From contig NZ_CP121685.1 of assembly GCF_029760915.1 (NCBI RefSeq), positions 2,753,001 to 2,817,000 of the forward strand: a stretch of DNA of 64,000 nucleotides, written 5' to 3'. The stretch is from Olleya sp. YS. GTDB taxonomy: Bacteria; Bacteroidota; Bacteroidia; Flavobacteriales; Flavobacteriaceae. Under the pieces are notes generated by a model that ran no database searches, had not been told where the DNA came from, and saw nothing but the letters and a program-made list of their open reading frames with translations. The translations under genes were made by a program, and so were the position numbers. Shown piece after piece: positions 1 through 8,908 of this stretch. Within the stretch, counting starts at the first letter, position 1; the number at the start of each line of letters is the position of its first letter.

Positions 1-44
1 TAACGCTTTAAAAAATGAAACTGTGCGCTAATAAAGTAATTAAC

Positions 45-78
45 AATAAAAAGCCAATGTTGTTGAGAACATTGGCTT
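45..78 (-). terminator. Intrinsic terminator of ychF
   Basis: A perfect 11-bp stem (51-61 with 68-78) with a 6-nt loop is followed, reading the minus strand, by a T-rich tract. It lies just past the ychF stop codon. Confidence 0.8.
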
Positions 79-112
79 AAATCTATTTTTTAGTAAAATT
101 TTAGTTTAGTAG

Positions 113-1207
113 TTACACATTAAATAAGAAATGCATAACATCTCCATCTTTAACTATGTAACCTTTACCTTCTACACGCATTTTTCCTGCTTCTTTTACT
201 TTGGCTTCGCTTCCGTATTGTACATAGTCGTCGTAACTAATAACCTCTGCTCTAATAAATCCTTTTTCAAAATCCGTATGAATCACTCCTGCAGCTTGTG
301 GACCTGTTGCGCCTATGTTAACTGTCCAAGCACGCACTTCTTTGACACCAGCAGTAAAATAGGTTTGCTGATTTAATAATTTATAAGCAGAGCGAATTAG
401 TTTTGCAGAACCAGGCTCTTCTAATCCAATATCTTGTAAAAACATTTGACGCTCTTCGTAATCGTCTAATTCATTAATATCTGCTTCTGTACCTACTGCT
501 AACACTAATACTTCAGCGTTTTCGTCTTTAACTTTGTCTTTAACTAAATCCACATATGCATTACCAGTTACAGCACTTCCTTCGTCTACATTACATACAT
601 ACATGACAGGCTTGTCTGTGATAAATTGTAGTGGTTTAACGTAAGCTTTATAATCTTCTTCAGAAAATTCTAATGCTCTAATAGATAATCCAGCTTCTAA
701 AGCGTCTTTTATTTTTAATAATACAGCCTCTTCTTTCTGTGCCTCTTTATCTCCAGTTTTGGCAGCTCTTTTTACTTTATCCAATTTTTTTTCGACTGTT
801 TCAAGATCTTTAAGCTGCAATTCCATATCGATAGTTTCTTTATCTCTTATAGGATCTACATTACCATCAACGTGTACAATATTATCATTATCAAAACAAC
901 GTAAAACGTGAAGTATAGCATCTGTTTCTCTAATGTTTGCCAAAAACTGGTTACCTAAACCTTCTCCTTTACTGGCACCTTTTACTAATCCAGCAATATC
1001 AACAATCTCTACTGTAGCTGGTATTACACGCTCTGGATTAACTAAGCTTTCTAACTTTTCTAATCTTGGGTCTGGTACATTAACAACACCAATATTAGGC
1101 TCGATGGTACAAAATGGGAAGTTTGCACTTTGTGCTTTAGCGTTAGATAAACAATTGAATAAGGTTGATTTTCCTACGTTTGGTAATCCTACAATTCCTG
1201 CTTTCAT
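113..1207 (-). CDS. ychF: Redox-regulated ATPase YchF (Obg-like family)
   Basis: Cytosolic P-loop NTPase of the Obg/OLA1 family; the family binds ribosomes, hydrolyses ATP in preference to GTP, and is linked to translation and oxidative-stress control. The P-loop GLPNVGKST is at residues 7-15, a Walker B-like DIAGLVKGA follows near residue 70, a central coiled-coil insertion spans about 125-170, and a TGS domain occupies the last 80 residues (from about EVRAWTVN). At 364 residues it has the family length. It is transcribed alone, with a TAnnTTTG -7 box at 1265-1272 and a terminator at 45-78. Assignment is firm. Confidence 0.97.
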   Translation of the reverse strand: MKAGIVGLPNVGKSTLFNCLSNAKAQSANFPFCTIEPNIGVVNVPDPRLEKLESLVNPERVIPATVEIVDIAGLVKGASKGEGLGNQFLANIRETDAILHVLRCFDNDNIVHVDGNVDPIRDKETIDMELQLKDLETVEKKLDKVKRAAKTGDKEAQKEEAVLLKIKDALEAGLSIRALEFSEEDYKAYVKPLQFITDKPVMYVCNVDEGSAVTGNAYVDLVKDKVKDENAEVLVLAVGTEADINELDDYEERQMFLQDIGLEEPGSAKLIRSAYKLLNQQTYFTAGVKEVRAWTVNIGATGPQAAGVIHTDFEKGFIRAEVISYDDYVQYGSEAKVKEAGKMRVEGKGYIVKDGDVMHFLFNV

Positions 1208-1264
1208 AAATGTGTGTTATTTTGATTTCCGATATATCGAAATTCTAATCATTTTTTGCGATTG

Positions 1265-1272
1265 CAAATGTA
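1265..1272 (-). promoter_or_regulatory. Candidate -7 box for ychF
   Basis: The minus strand reads TACATTTG, matching the Bacteroidota -7 consensus TAnnTTTG, about 58 bp upstream of the ychF start. No TTG -33 element lies at the proper spacing, so this is tentative. Confidence 0.45.
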
Positions 1273-1289
1273 CATATTAATACAATAAA

Positions 1290-1315
1290 AAATCCCAAGT
1301 ATAAACTTGAGATTT
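1290..1315 (-). terminator. Intrinsic terminator of the ferredoxin gene
   Basis: An 11-bp stem (1290-1300 with 1305-1315, one mismatch) with an ATAA loop is followed on the minus strand by TTTATTG. It sits 26 bp past the ferredoxin stop. Confidence 0.7.
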
Positions 1316-1340
1316 TAATTTAATTAGCGATTTTTATTAT

Positions 1341-1694
1341 TTATCCATCAGGATGCATAAATTTTTGTTTCCCTAATAATGTTTCTTCACTTTCTACATA
1401 GTCTTCATCTGGCACACAACAATCTACAGGACATACTGCAGCACATTGTGGTTCTTCATGAAATCCAACACACTCCGTACATTTATCAGGAACAATGTAG
1501 TAAATTTCGTCACTTATTGGCTCTTGCGCTTCATCCGCATCAACTTCTTTACCGTTAGTCAAGACTAACTTTCCTTCTAGGCTTGTTCCATCCTTGTATC
1601 TCCAATCGTCAGCTCCTTCATAAATTGCTGTATTCGGACATTCAGGCTCACAAGCTCCACAGTTAATACATTCGTCTGTTATAATAATTGCCAT
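1341..1694 (-). CDS. 4Fe-4S dicluster ferredoxin
   Basis: Small cytosolic electron carrier. The N-terminal half carries [12 protein letters not shown] (residues 10-21), a complete CxxCxxCxxxCP cluster motif. A second set, [22 protein letters not shown], has the extended spacing typical of the second cluster in 2[4Fe-4S] ferredoxins of this group. About 40 acidic residues separate the two, an insertion common in Bacteroidota members. It is monocistronic, with a strong promoter (1735-1765) that overlaps the control region of the divergent acyl-CoA reductase gene. The redox partner cannot be told from sequence. Confidence 0.93.
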   Translation of the reverse strand: MAIIITDECINCGACEPECPNTAIYEGADDWRYKDGTSLEGKLVLTNGKEVDADEAQEPISDEIYYIVPDKCTECVGFHEEPQCAAVCPVDCCVPDEDYVESEETLLGKQKFMHPDG

Positions 1695-1721
1695 AGCGTA
1701 TTTTAAATCTTTTTGTTTACT

Positions 1722-1729
1722 TAACTTTG
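1722..1729 (+). promoter_or_regulatory. Candidate -7 box for the acyl-CoA reductase gene
   Basis: TAACTTTG matches TAnnTTTG and lies 43 bp before the ATG at 1772. It overlaps the TTG at 1727 that would otherwise be a possible start, which favours the ATG at 1772. No -33 TTG was found at 17-23 bp. Confidence 0.45.
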
Positions 1730-1734
1730 CTGTG

Positions 1735-1765
1735 CAAAAATAAAGCCAAAAAAGGTGTTATACAA
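1735..1765 (-). promoter_or_regulatory. Promoter of the ferredoxin gene
   Basis: On the minus strand, TTG (1765-1763), 20 bp, then TATTTTTG (1742-1735) matches the Bacteroidota consensus TTG-N17-23-TAnnTTTG. It faces away from the acyl-CoA reductase -7 box, so the two promoters are divergent and nearly abutting. Confidence 0.65.
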
Positions 1766-1771
1766 ATATTA

Positions 1772-2836
1772 ATGAGCAACAAAGAGAACATAACAGAAGC
1801 TTTTATACAATTAGGTCGTTTTTTAAGTCAATTTTCCTCTCATGGCATAAAAAAAGATGAAACCATTCTGCACAACGACTTGTTTTTTGATGGCTTTAAG
1901 CATCAAATTAAAATTGCAAAAGAAAATAACGGTTGGTTTACCCAAGACAATATAATGTTTGCTTTGGAAGGTTGGAGCAACCAGTTAACAGAAGATAAGT
2001 TACACAATTGGCTCAAGCCTTACACATTAGAGCATGTTAAACCAAAAACAGTAGCTATTATAATGGCTGGGAATATTCCTTTAGTTGGATTTCATGATTT
2101 TTTGTGTGTATTAGTTTCTGGTCATAATGTACTTGTTAAACAATCCTCAAATGATAAGCATTTATTACCTTTTATTGCTAAATATTTAGAATATATAGCC
2201 CCAAGTATAAAGGGAAAAATAAAAATTACTGAAGATAAACTAGACAATTTTGATGCAGTTATTGCTACAGGAAGTAATAATACTGCACGATATTTTGAAT
2301 ATTATTTTAAAGACAAACCTTCAATAATTAGAAAAAACAGAAATTCGGTAGCCATTTTAAGAGGAAATGAAACCAAAGCAGAGTTAGATTTATTATCTGA
2401 AGACATTTTTAGATATTATGGATTGGGATGCAGAAACGTTAGTAAGTTGTTTGTTCCAAAAGATTATAATTTTGATGCTTTTTTCAAAGCAATGTACAAA
2501 TGGAATGACATCATTCATGAAAACAAATACGCTAATAATTACGATTACAACAAAGCGGTGTATTTAATGAGTGAATTTGATATGCTAGAAAATGGCTTTT
2601 TAATGATTAAAGAAGATCAAAGTTACGCTTCACCAATTGCTACAGTATTTTACGAGTACTATCAGTCTAAAGAAGCATTAAAACAAAAAATTGAAACAGA
2701 CCAAGACTTAATACAATGTGTAGTGGCAAATGGTTTTAGCGATTCAGAAATTGCTTTTGGAATGACACAAAAACCAGAGCTTGATGATTATGCAGATGGA
2801 ATAGACACTATTAACTTTTTAATTAATTTAAAATAA
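1772..2836 (+). CDS. LuxC-like acyl-CoA reductase
   Basis: Resembles the acyl-CoA reductase (LuxC) family, NADPH-dependent enzymes of the aldehyde dehydrogenase superfamily that make fatty aldehydes from acyl-CoA or acyl-protein. Visible features are the AGNIPLVGFHDFLCVL segment around residue 105, the VLVKQSSND segment (cofactor-binding region), ATGSNNTARYFEYYF, and a GLGCRNVSK motif around residue 220 carrying the likely catalytic Cys. I chose the ATG at 1772 because the longer TTG-started version begins inside the likely -7 box. No luxD, luxA/B or luxE is nearby, so bioluminescence is not implied. The divergent ferredoxin is a frequent neighbour in this phylum as far as I recall. Confidence 0.85.
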   Translation: MSNKENITEAFIQLGRFLSQFSSHGIKKDETILHNDLFFDGFKHQIKIAKENNGWFTQDNIMFALEGWSNQLTEDKLHNWLKPYTLEHVKPKTVAIIMAGNIPLVGFHDFLCVLVSGHNVLVKQSSNDKHLLPFIAKYLEYIAPSIKGKIKITEDKLDNFDAVIATGSNNTARYFEYYFKDKPSIIRKNRNSVAILRGNETKAELDLLSEDIFRYYGLGCRNVSKLFVPKDYNFDAFFKAMYKWNDIIHENKYANNYDYNKAVYLMSEFDMLENGFLMIKEDQSYASPIATVFYEYYQSKEALKQKIETDQDLIQCVVANGFSDSEIAFGMTQKPELDDYADGIDTINFLINLK

Positions 2837-2837
2837 A

Positions 2838-2867
2838 AAAAGAGCTTAAAATAATTTAAGCTCTTTT
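2838..2867. terminator. Bidirectional terminator between convergent genes
   Basis: A perfect 13-bp stem (2838-2850 with 2855-2867), rich in A on one side and T on the other with an ATAA loop, can terminate both the plus-strand acyl-CoA reductase gene and the converging gene that ends at 2887. Confidence 0.85.
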
Positions 2868-2886
2868 AATAACCGATATAATTAAC

Positions 2887-5800
2887 TTACAGTTTGTTTA
2901 AAATATTTGTTGAAGTTATCGTACCAAATAATTTTGTGATATTAGAAATCATTAAATCATCAGATTGAATACTAGTTGAAGGTTTAATTCTTATTGCTTC
3001 CTTAAATGTAGCAGTATAAGATTTATCAATTTTTTTACCATCAATACTACCAGATATTTTAATTGGCAAATTACTACTAACACCTTTGTTTGCTATCTCT
3101 AATCCAGATATACCTTGCTGAAGGTTTAAAGAAACTGCCTTATTGGCTTTAACCAAAACATTATCAATTTCGACTTTTAAATAATCGTCTTTAACACCTA
3201 GTTTTCTGGTTATCTCTAAATTAAGTGTCTTATTAACAGGTGATTTAAAATCTATATGACAAGCATTAGTATTTAAATTATTGACCTTAAAAGTATTCTT
3301 CTCGTTATGTTTGATTGTTGAGTTGAACTTAATTTCTGTTAACCCACTTCTGACTAAATACTCAAGTTTTCCATTTTTACTTCCTTTTACCTCATGGATA
3401 AAGTTTCTGTTGTTATTTAGTTTAGTAATACTTTTTAAATGATCTTTTAAGCCTCTATTTAAAGTGCTACTTACAGAAGTATCATTTAAAATATGGTGCG
3501 CAGAACGATTACCCAATACTGATCTAGTATTAGTATTCATTGTCATTGTAGTGGTGTTTAAACCTCTAATAACTCTGCTACTTAATAACGTATTAATATC
3601 TAGTGCTGAAGGATTTACAACTTCAGAATTTACAGATGAAGAGACAAACTTTTCGTTTCTAATTAAGATTTGTCCTGGTTTAATATTAAGACCAGCATCA
3701 AATCCTGTAAATGATGCAAAAAACTCTTCAGGTTTTCTTCCAGACTTTAAAACTGCTTTAGCTCTGCTACCATTACCATCTAAATCTTTTCCGTTAGCAT
3801 CTTTAATGGAAACAGTTTCAGCATCATCAGCCAGAATCAAAATTGTACCTGAAAGCAATAATAAAATAGCATCCCAAACAGGTGTACGCTGATCACCATC
3901 TAATATACAAAATGGCATATAATGTAAACGTCCACCAGACCAAGCTCCACCAGTATATCTACTACTACCATTATACACAAATGTGTTGTTGTCAGGATTA
4001 ACATCTATGCATTTGGTATTATCACCAGGGAAGTTCGGATCCATCACTTTTATTTTCCATGGTTTACTACTTGTATCCCAAGCATAAGGCATAATACAGT
4101 GTGGTGCACCTGAAAAGTCATAATTCTGTGAGAGGCAAATTACAGGATTGTTTCCACCTCTAAACTTGTTTCTAGTTTCTGTAAATATATCTTTTGGATC
4201 GTGTGTGTTTCCTGTTACAAATTGTCCTAAAAACCACCAAATTGGTCCCGCTCCTACTTGAAACGTATGTTTTATATTAATCTCGTTTACAGATGTGTTA
4301 TTCTTTTCTACTTGATTTAAAGGCTGATTAAGTAAGCTTCTGTTTTTTCTAGCATAAATAGCTTCTAGAGACATACCAAAACAGTTTCCACCACTAGCAA
4401 TACCTTTAACTACCCATTTGTAAAATAGTGTACGTAAACCATCTAAAACATCCCACCACTCTGTCTCGCTATCAACATCTCTATAAGCAGCTGCATATTG
4501 ATTTCTTGAGATTATAGCAGTTCTAAAGTTTCTGAATTTCCACCATTTTTCAATCTCTGTGAGGCTATTTATATTTACTTTAGGTCTAATAGACCATAGT
4601 AATGAGCTAATTCTTGAAAATGACTGATTAAACACCAAATTAGGCTGATTGTAACCCCAAGCATTTGCAGCATTAAGTATAGTTTGCTTATTCCCTAATT
4701 TGTCATCATCTCCTCCAAATGCACCATCTTTGTCTCTTATATCAATAAAAAAAGAATAGCTTTGATTGATTTTATTTGGGATAATTTCAACTGGAAATGT
4801 TAAATTAGGATTGATTATATTTCTTTCTGGATAATTTCCACTGTTTGGATGACGTTTATTATATAGTGTTGTGTTTCCTCTTTTTATTTTAACATAAAAG
4901 TATAAATCATTTTGTCCCATTCCAAATCCTTCATTTTCTCTAGAATGTATTCTTTGCACTCTAATTTTAAAAGGTAAAGCCACCTTGATTGTATTAAAAC
5001 CACCAAACCATAAAATACTTCCTTTTTCAAAAGTGTTTATTTTACCTGAACGATGCGGAATATTAGATTCGTCAGAGGTTGGAAAACCAAGCTGACTACA
5101 AGGACCATTTAATTGATGATATTTTCTTCTAATATCTCCATGCACTTCAAAAGCACCTACACCACTTTTCCAGTAAATAGTACAATGCTCAAAAGATGAA
5201 GACTTACCAATTGTACGCCTTCCTTTTTTAACATCACTTTCGTTAGACGTAGGGAATCCAAACTTTCTGGGACCACCAAGTCTTAAGTATTTTGCCAATA
5301 TAGCTCCATGGACTTCATGTGCTTTTCCTGCTCCATTTTTATAATACATTCTACATTTTTGAAACTCTTGCTCCTTACCTCCAGAAATAGCTTTAACTCT
5401 TTTTTTAGGAAATCCAAGTACTTTGGATCCTCCCAAATTTTCGTATTCAAGATAAATCTTATCTAAAACAGGGATTGCACCTGTCTGTCTTGACCAATAG
5501 ATACCACCTTTACTAAAAATACTTTTTCTTCCACTGGTATTGGTTGCTTTAGATTCGTCAGTGACTAAAAAGCCTAAACTAGATTTATTGGTCATACTTT
5601 TAAACCTATTATAAATAGAGCCATGCATCTCAAATGCACTTCCTGCAGTTTCATGATACATGATAGCACATTTTTCATAAAAGGCAGTATAAGATCCTAC
5701 AGCAGTATCGTACTTAATTTTTTTAAGCAATGCTCCAGTAGCTATCGTTTTTTTAATAATAGCATGCTTGTAGGTAATATACCATTCTGCATCTGCTCGT

Positions 5801-6435
5801 TTTTCGTCCAATAGACTTTCAAATTGAAGAGGTATTTTATTAAACCACTTTAAAGCTGCTAATGATCCATTTAATTGATTTCGATTACCGTCAACCCAAG
5901 TTCCTAAAAATAATTTTTTTGTTGCTTTAAGATCTATTTTTCCATTAGGCAAACCATGTACGCCAATCAAACTTTGATCTACAAATAACGCTAAAGTGTC
6001 AAAATCATAAGCTAAAGTTGCAGTATACCATTTATTAATAGATAACTCTTTTTTAAATTCCGAGCTAACTTGACACCAACCATGTTTAGTACTACCGATG
6101 CTTGCGTTTAAAATAAAGCGCCCAGATCTTGCAGCTTTATTTGCTGACATAGAAAATGGTAAGAAAGAAGACTCCATTATATTTTGTCTAGCTGTTACAT
6201 TACCATTAATTTTAAATACTATTTGAATACAAAACTGTTTACTGTTTGGATTTAGTCCATTTAAATTGACAATTCCACCAGAGTTTTTAAGTTTTATAGC
6301 TTTAGGTAATTTACCAAATAAAGAGGTGCTAGGACCTTCTACTTCTTCGATATTTGTAAATGTTGCATTAAAGTTGCCAACATCACTTTGATTTACATTT
6401 GATGTAAATTTTAAGTCTAATAATAACTGTTCCAT
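2887..6435 (-). CDS. LamG-LGFP-repeat protein with papain-like cysteine protease-like domain
   Basis: Large multidomain protein of 1182 residues. Residues about 1-205 look like a LamG/concanavalin-type lectin fold (alternating strands, LFVDQSLIGVHGLPNG). Residues about 220-480 hold four LGFP-type repeats of about 52 residues (LGFL 287, LGFP 340, FGFP 392, LGFP 449, each followed by a T/K-rich turn and an aromatic YYK/YWK). Residues 490-600 may be a beta-sandwich with an acidic loop (DKDGAFGGDDDK). A central domain holds Cys685 (SGGNCFGMS), His779 (GAPHC) and Asp799/Asn801 (VMDPN), the order and context of a papain-like triad. The last 300 residues are beta-rich. There is no signal peptide and no membrane segment. 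Function is unknown; a wall-binding or toxin-like peptidase is my inference. Confidence 0.6.
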   Translation of the reverse strand: MEQLLLDLKFTSNVNQSDVGNFNATFTNIEEVEGPSTSLFGKLPKAIKLKNSGGIVNLNGLNPNSKQFCIQIVFKINGNVTARQNIMESSFLPFSMSANKAARSGRFILNASIGSTKHGWCQVSSEFKKELSINKWYTATLAYDFDTLALFVDQSLIGVHGLPNGKIDLKATKKLFLGTWVDGNRNQLNGSLAALKWFNKIPLQFESLLDEKRADAEWYITYKHAIIKKTIATGALLKKIKYDTAVGSYTAFYEKCAIMYHETAGSAFEMHGSIYNRFKSMTNKSSLGFLVTDESKATNTSGRKSIFSKGGIYWSRQTGAIPVLDKIYLEYENLGGSKVLGFPKKRVKAISGGKEQEFQKCRMYYKNGAGKAHEVHGAILAKYLRLGGPRKFGFPTSNESDVKKGRRTIGKSSSFEHCTIYWKSGVGAFEVHGDIRRKYHQLNGPCSQLGFPTSDESNIPHRSGKINTFEKGSILWFGGFNTIKVALPFKIRVQRIHSRENEGFGMGQNDLYFYVKIKRGNTTLYNKRHPNSGNYPERNIINPNLTFPVEIIPNKINQSYSFFIDIRDKDGAFGGDDDKLGNKQTILNAANAWGYNQPNLVFNQSFSRISSLLWSIRPKVNINSLTEIEKWWKFRNFRTAIISRNQYAAAYRDVDSETEWWDVLDGLRTLFYKWVVKGIASGGNCFGMSLEAIYARKNRSLLNQPLNQVEKNNTSVNEINIKHTFQVGAGPIWWFLGQFVTGNTHDPKDIFTETRNKFRGGNNPVICLSQNYDFSGAPHCIMPYAWDTSSKPWKIKVMDPNFPGDNTKCIDVNPDNNTFVYNGSSRYTGGAWSGGRLHYMPFCILDGDQRTPVWDAILLLLSGTILILADDAETVSIKDANGKDLDGNGSRAKAVLKSGRKPEEFFASFTGFDAGLNIKPGQILIRNEKFVSSSVNSEVVNPSALDINTLLSSRVIRGLNTTTMTMNTNTRSVLGNRSAHHILNDTSVSSTLNRGLKDHLKSITKLNNNRNFIHEVKGSKNGKLEYLVRSGLTEIKFNSTIKHNEKNTFKVNNLNTNACHIDFKSPVNKTLNLEITRKLGVKDDYLKVEIDNVLVKANKAVSLNLQQGISGLEIANKGVSSNLPIKISGSIDGKKIDKSYTATFKEAIRIKPSTSIQSDDLMISNITKLFGTITSTNILNKL

Positions 6436-6644
6436 TGTTCTAGTTTTAAGATTAATAACTATTGTTTAATCTTAAAAAATCTAAAAGGTTAACATCTTTT
6501 AGATTATTGTTGGATTCCTTTTAACTTTTGTTAAAAACAAGGTGGATAAATTATCATATTATTAATCAATTTTAATACAATAATTAGCACCTTTGTATTT
6601 CTAAAAAATAATATCTGTGTAAACAGAGAACAAAATATGTAATC

Positions 6645-7706
6645 ATGCAAAAACATAATTTTAGCGCAGGTCCTTGCGTTTTACCTCAAGAAGTTTTACA
6701 AAAAGCATCACAAGCCATACTTGATTTTGACAATGGATTATCTTTAATAGAAATCTCTCACAGAAGCAAGCCTTTTGTAGACGTCATGGAACAAGCCAGA
6801 GCTTTAGCATTAGAATTACTTGGTTTAGAAGGCAAAGGCTACAAAGCTTTATTTTTACAAGGTGGTGCTAGCACACAGTTTTTAATGGTTGCACAAAATC
6901 TATTAGAAAAAAGAGCAGCTTATTTAAATACTGGTACATGGAGTGACAAAGCTATTAAAGAAGCTAGAATTTTTGATGATATATTAGAAGTTGCCTCTTC
7001 AAAAGATGCAAATTTCAATTATATTCCAAAAGGCTACGAGATTCCTGAAGACCACGATTATTTTCACTGTACGTCAAACAATACCATTTTTGGAACACAA
7101 ATGAAAAGTTTTCCAAATTCACCAATTCCAATGGTTTGTGATATGAGTAGTGATATTTTTTCTCGCACTTTAGATTTTACGAAATTTGATTTAATATACG
7201 CAGGAGCACAAAAAAATATGGGTCCAGCAGGTACTACTTTAGTAGTGGTTAAAGAGGATATTTTAGGTAAAGTATCACGAAAAATCCCTTCTATGTTAGA
7301 CTATAAAGTGCATATTGATAAAAGTAGTATGTTTAATACACCTCCAGTTTTTGCAGTTTATACATCTATGTTAAACCTACAATGGCTAAAAGACTTAGGT
7401 GGAATTGCTGCAATCGAAAAAGAAAATGATAAAAAAGCACGATTAATGTATTCTGAAATTGATTTAAATCCTTTGTTTAAAGGTTTTGCCGCAAAAGAAG
7501 ATAGATCAGATATGAATGCAACATTTACATTAGTAAACGAAGATTTAAAAGAAACTTTTGACACCATGTGGAAAGAAGCTGGAATTAATGGATTAAATGG
7601 ACATAGAAGCGTTGGTGGTTACAGAGCTAGTATGTATAATGCATTATCATTAGATAGTGTTAAAGTACTTGTTGAAGTAATGAGTGAACTAGAAAGTAAA
7701 GCATAA
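6645..7706 (+). CDS. serC: Phosphoserine aminotransferase
   Basis: PLP enzyme converting 3-phosphohydroxypyruvate and glutamate to O-phosphoserine in serine biosynthesis; it also acts in the PLP branch in some bacteria. It starts with MQKHNFSAGPCVLP, the family's N-terminal signature. The PLP lysine lies in YAGAQKNMGPAG near residue 188, and the phosphate-binding HRSVGGYRASMYNAL is at the C-terminus. The 353-residue length is normal. serA follows 127 bp downstream in the same direction, giving two consecutive steps of the pathway. serB is not in the window. Confidence 0.97.
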   Translation: MQKHNFSAGPCVLPQEVLQKASQAILDFDNGLSLIEISHRSKPFVDVMEQARALALELLGLEGKGYKALFLQGGASTQFLMVAQNLLEKRAAYLNTGTWSDKAIKEARIFDDILEVASSKDANFNYIPKGYEIPEDHDYFHCTSNNTIFGTQMKSFPNSPIPMVCDMSSDIFSRTLDFTKFDLIYAGAQKNMGPAGTTLVVVKEDILGKVSRKIPSMLDYKVHIDKSSMFNTPPVFAVYTSMLNLQWLKDLGGIAAIEKENDKKARLMYSEIDLNPLFKGFAAKEDRSDMNATFTLVNEDLKETFDTMWKEAGINGLNGHRSVGGYRASMYNALSLDSVKVLVEVMSELESKA

Positions 7707-7798
7707 ATAGTATCAAGTGTATAGTAATAAGTAATTAGTCCCTTATTATTTAAAAAAATATAAATTAACTATAAGTTGAATTTAATTGTATTCAAAAC

Positions 7799-7827
7799 TC
7801 TTAACTTTTAACTTTTAACTTTTAACA
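7799..7827 (+). repeat. Tandem TTAACTT heptamers upstream of serA
   Basis: The 29 bases before the serA start consist mainly of the heptamer cttttaa repeated three to four times. A shorter copy lies just before miaE at 47197-47216. It could be slippage-prone DNA or a translation-enhancing AT-rich leader; its role is unknown. Confidence 0.6.
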
Positions 7828-7833
7828 GTAATA

Positions 7834-8796
7834 ATGAAAGTATTAGCAAACGATGGTGTATCACAAAGCGGAATAGACGCTTTAGAAGCTGCTGGCTTTG
7901 AAGTCAACACAACAACAGTTGCCCAAGAACAATTAATTAATTACATAAACGAAAAAAACATTACAGTTTTATTAGTAAGAAGCGCAACAACTGTAAGAAA
8001 AGATTTGATAGATGCTTGTCCAAGTTTAAAAATTATTGGACGTGGTGGTGTTGGTATGGATAATATAGATGTTGAATATGCAAGAGAAAAAGGCTTGCAT
8101 GTTATTAATACTCCTGCAGCTTCATCACAATCTGTTGCAGAGCTTGTTTTTGCACACCTTTATGGTGGAGTAAGATTTTTACACGATGCCAACAGAGCTA
8201 TGCCTTTAGATGGAGATACACAATTTAAAAAACTAAAGAAAAACTACGCTAAAGGTGTTGAATTAAGAGGAAAAACTCTTGGTATTATTGGCTTTGGACG
8301 TATTGGACAAGAAGTAGCTAAAATTGGTTTAGGCGTTGGTATGAAAGTGATAGCTGCTGATAAATTTATTGAAAAAGCAGATATTAGTGTGGACTTTTTT
8401 GATGGACAATCAGTAAAGTTTAACATAGCGACTCAGCCAATGGAAGATATCTTAAAACAATCAGATTTTGTCACTTTACACGTACCTGCTCAAAAAGATT
8501 ATGTTATTGGTAAAGCAGAATTTGATTTAATGAAAAATGGTGCTGCCATTATTAACGCTGCAAGAGGTGGTGTTGTAAACGAAGTAGAACTAGTTAATGC
8601 ACTAGAGAGCGGAAAATTAGCGTTTGCAGGCTTGGATACATTTCAGGATGAACCAACACCTGCTGTTCAATTATTAATGAATGGTAGAATATCATTAACA
8701 CCACATATAGGTGCAGCTACAAATGAAGCACAAGACCGAATTGGGACAGAATTAGCAACTCAAATCAAAAAATTGCTTTTGGACGATAAAAACTAA
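7834..8796 (+). CDS. serA: D-3-phosphoglycerate dehydrogenase (short form)
   Basis: NAD-dependent oxidation of 3-phosphoglycerate to 3-phosphohydroxypyruvate, the first step of serine synthesis. The 2-hydroxyacid dehydrogenase signatures are complete: GRGGVGMDNID (residues 70-80), the Rossmann GFGRIGQEVAKIG near 153, the catalytic Arg in NAARGGVVNE, a Glu in DEPTP, and His in LTPHIGAATNEA. At 320 residues it ends after the catalytic domain and lacks the C-terminal ACT domain, so feedback inhibition by serine of the long-form type is not expected. It lies directly after serC. Confidence 0.95.
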   Translation: MKVLANDGVSQSGIDALEAAGFEVNTTTVAQEQLINYINEKNITVLLVRSATTVRKDLIDACPSLKIIGRGGVGMDNIDVEYAREKGLHVINTPAASSQSVAELVFAHLYGGVRFLHDANRAMPLDGDTQFKKLKKNYAKGVELRGKTLGIIGFGRIGQEVAKIGLGVGMKVIAADKFIEKADISVDFFDGQSVKFNIATQPMEDILKQSDFVTLHVPAQKDYVIGKAEFDLMKNGAAIINAARGGVVNEVELVNALESGKLAFAGLDTFQDEPTPAVQLLMNGRISLTPHIGAATNEAQDRIGTELATQIKKLLLDDKN

Positions 8797-8832
8797 CCGT
8801 TTATAGATTAAATTAAGCAACTTAATTTTTTA

Positions 8833-8865
8833 AAAAGCTTCATCTAAGGATTGAAGCTTTTTTTT
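8833..8865 (+). terminator. Intrinsic terminator after serA
   Basis: A perfect 10-bp stem (8833-8842 with 8852-8861), a 9-nt loop and a run of Ts end the serC-serA transcript 36 bp past the serA stop. Confidence 0.88.
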
Positions 8866-8908
8866 GTACCTTTCAAATCCATATAACTATAAATTTAAAT
8901 TAACAAAA

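Noticed and set aside
131-376. Plus-strand frame opposite ychF
   Set aside because: It is antisense to a firmly identified conserved gene and has no features of its own.
1772-2836. Bioluminescence locus
   Set aside because: Only a LuxC-like reductase is present, with no luxA, luxB, luxD or luxE nearby; related reductases are common in non-luminous Bacteroidota.
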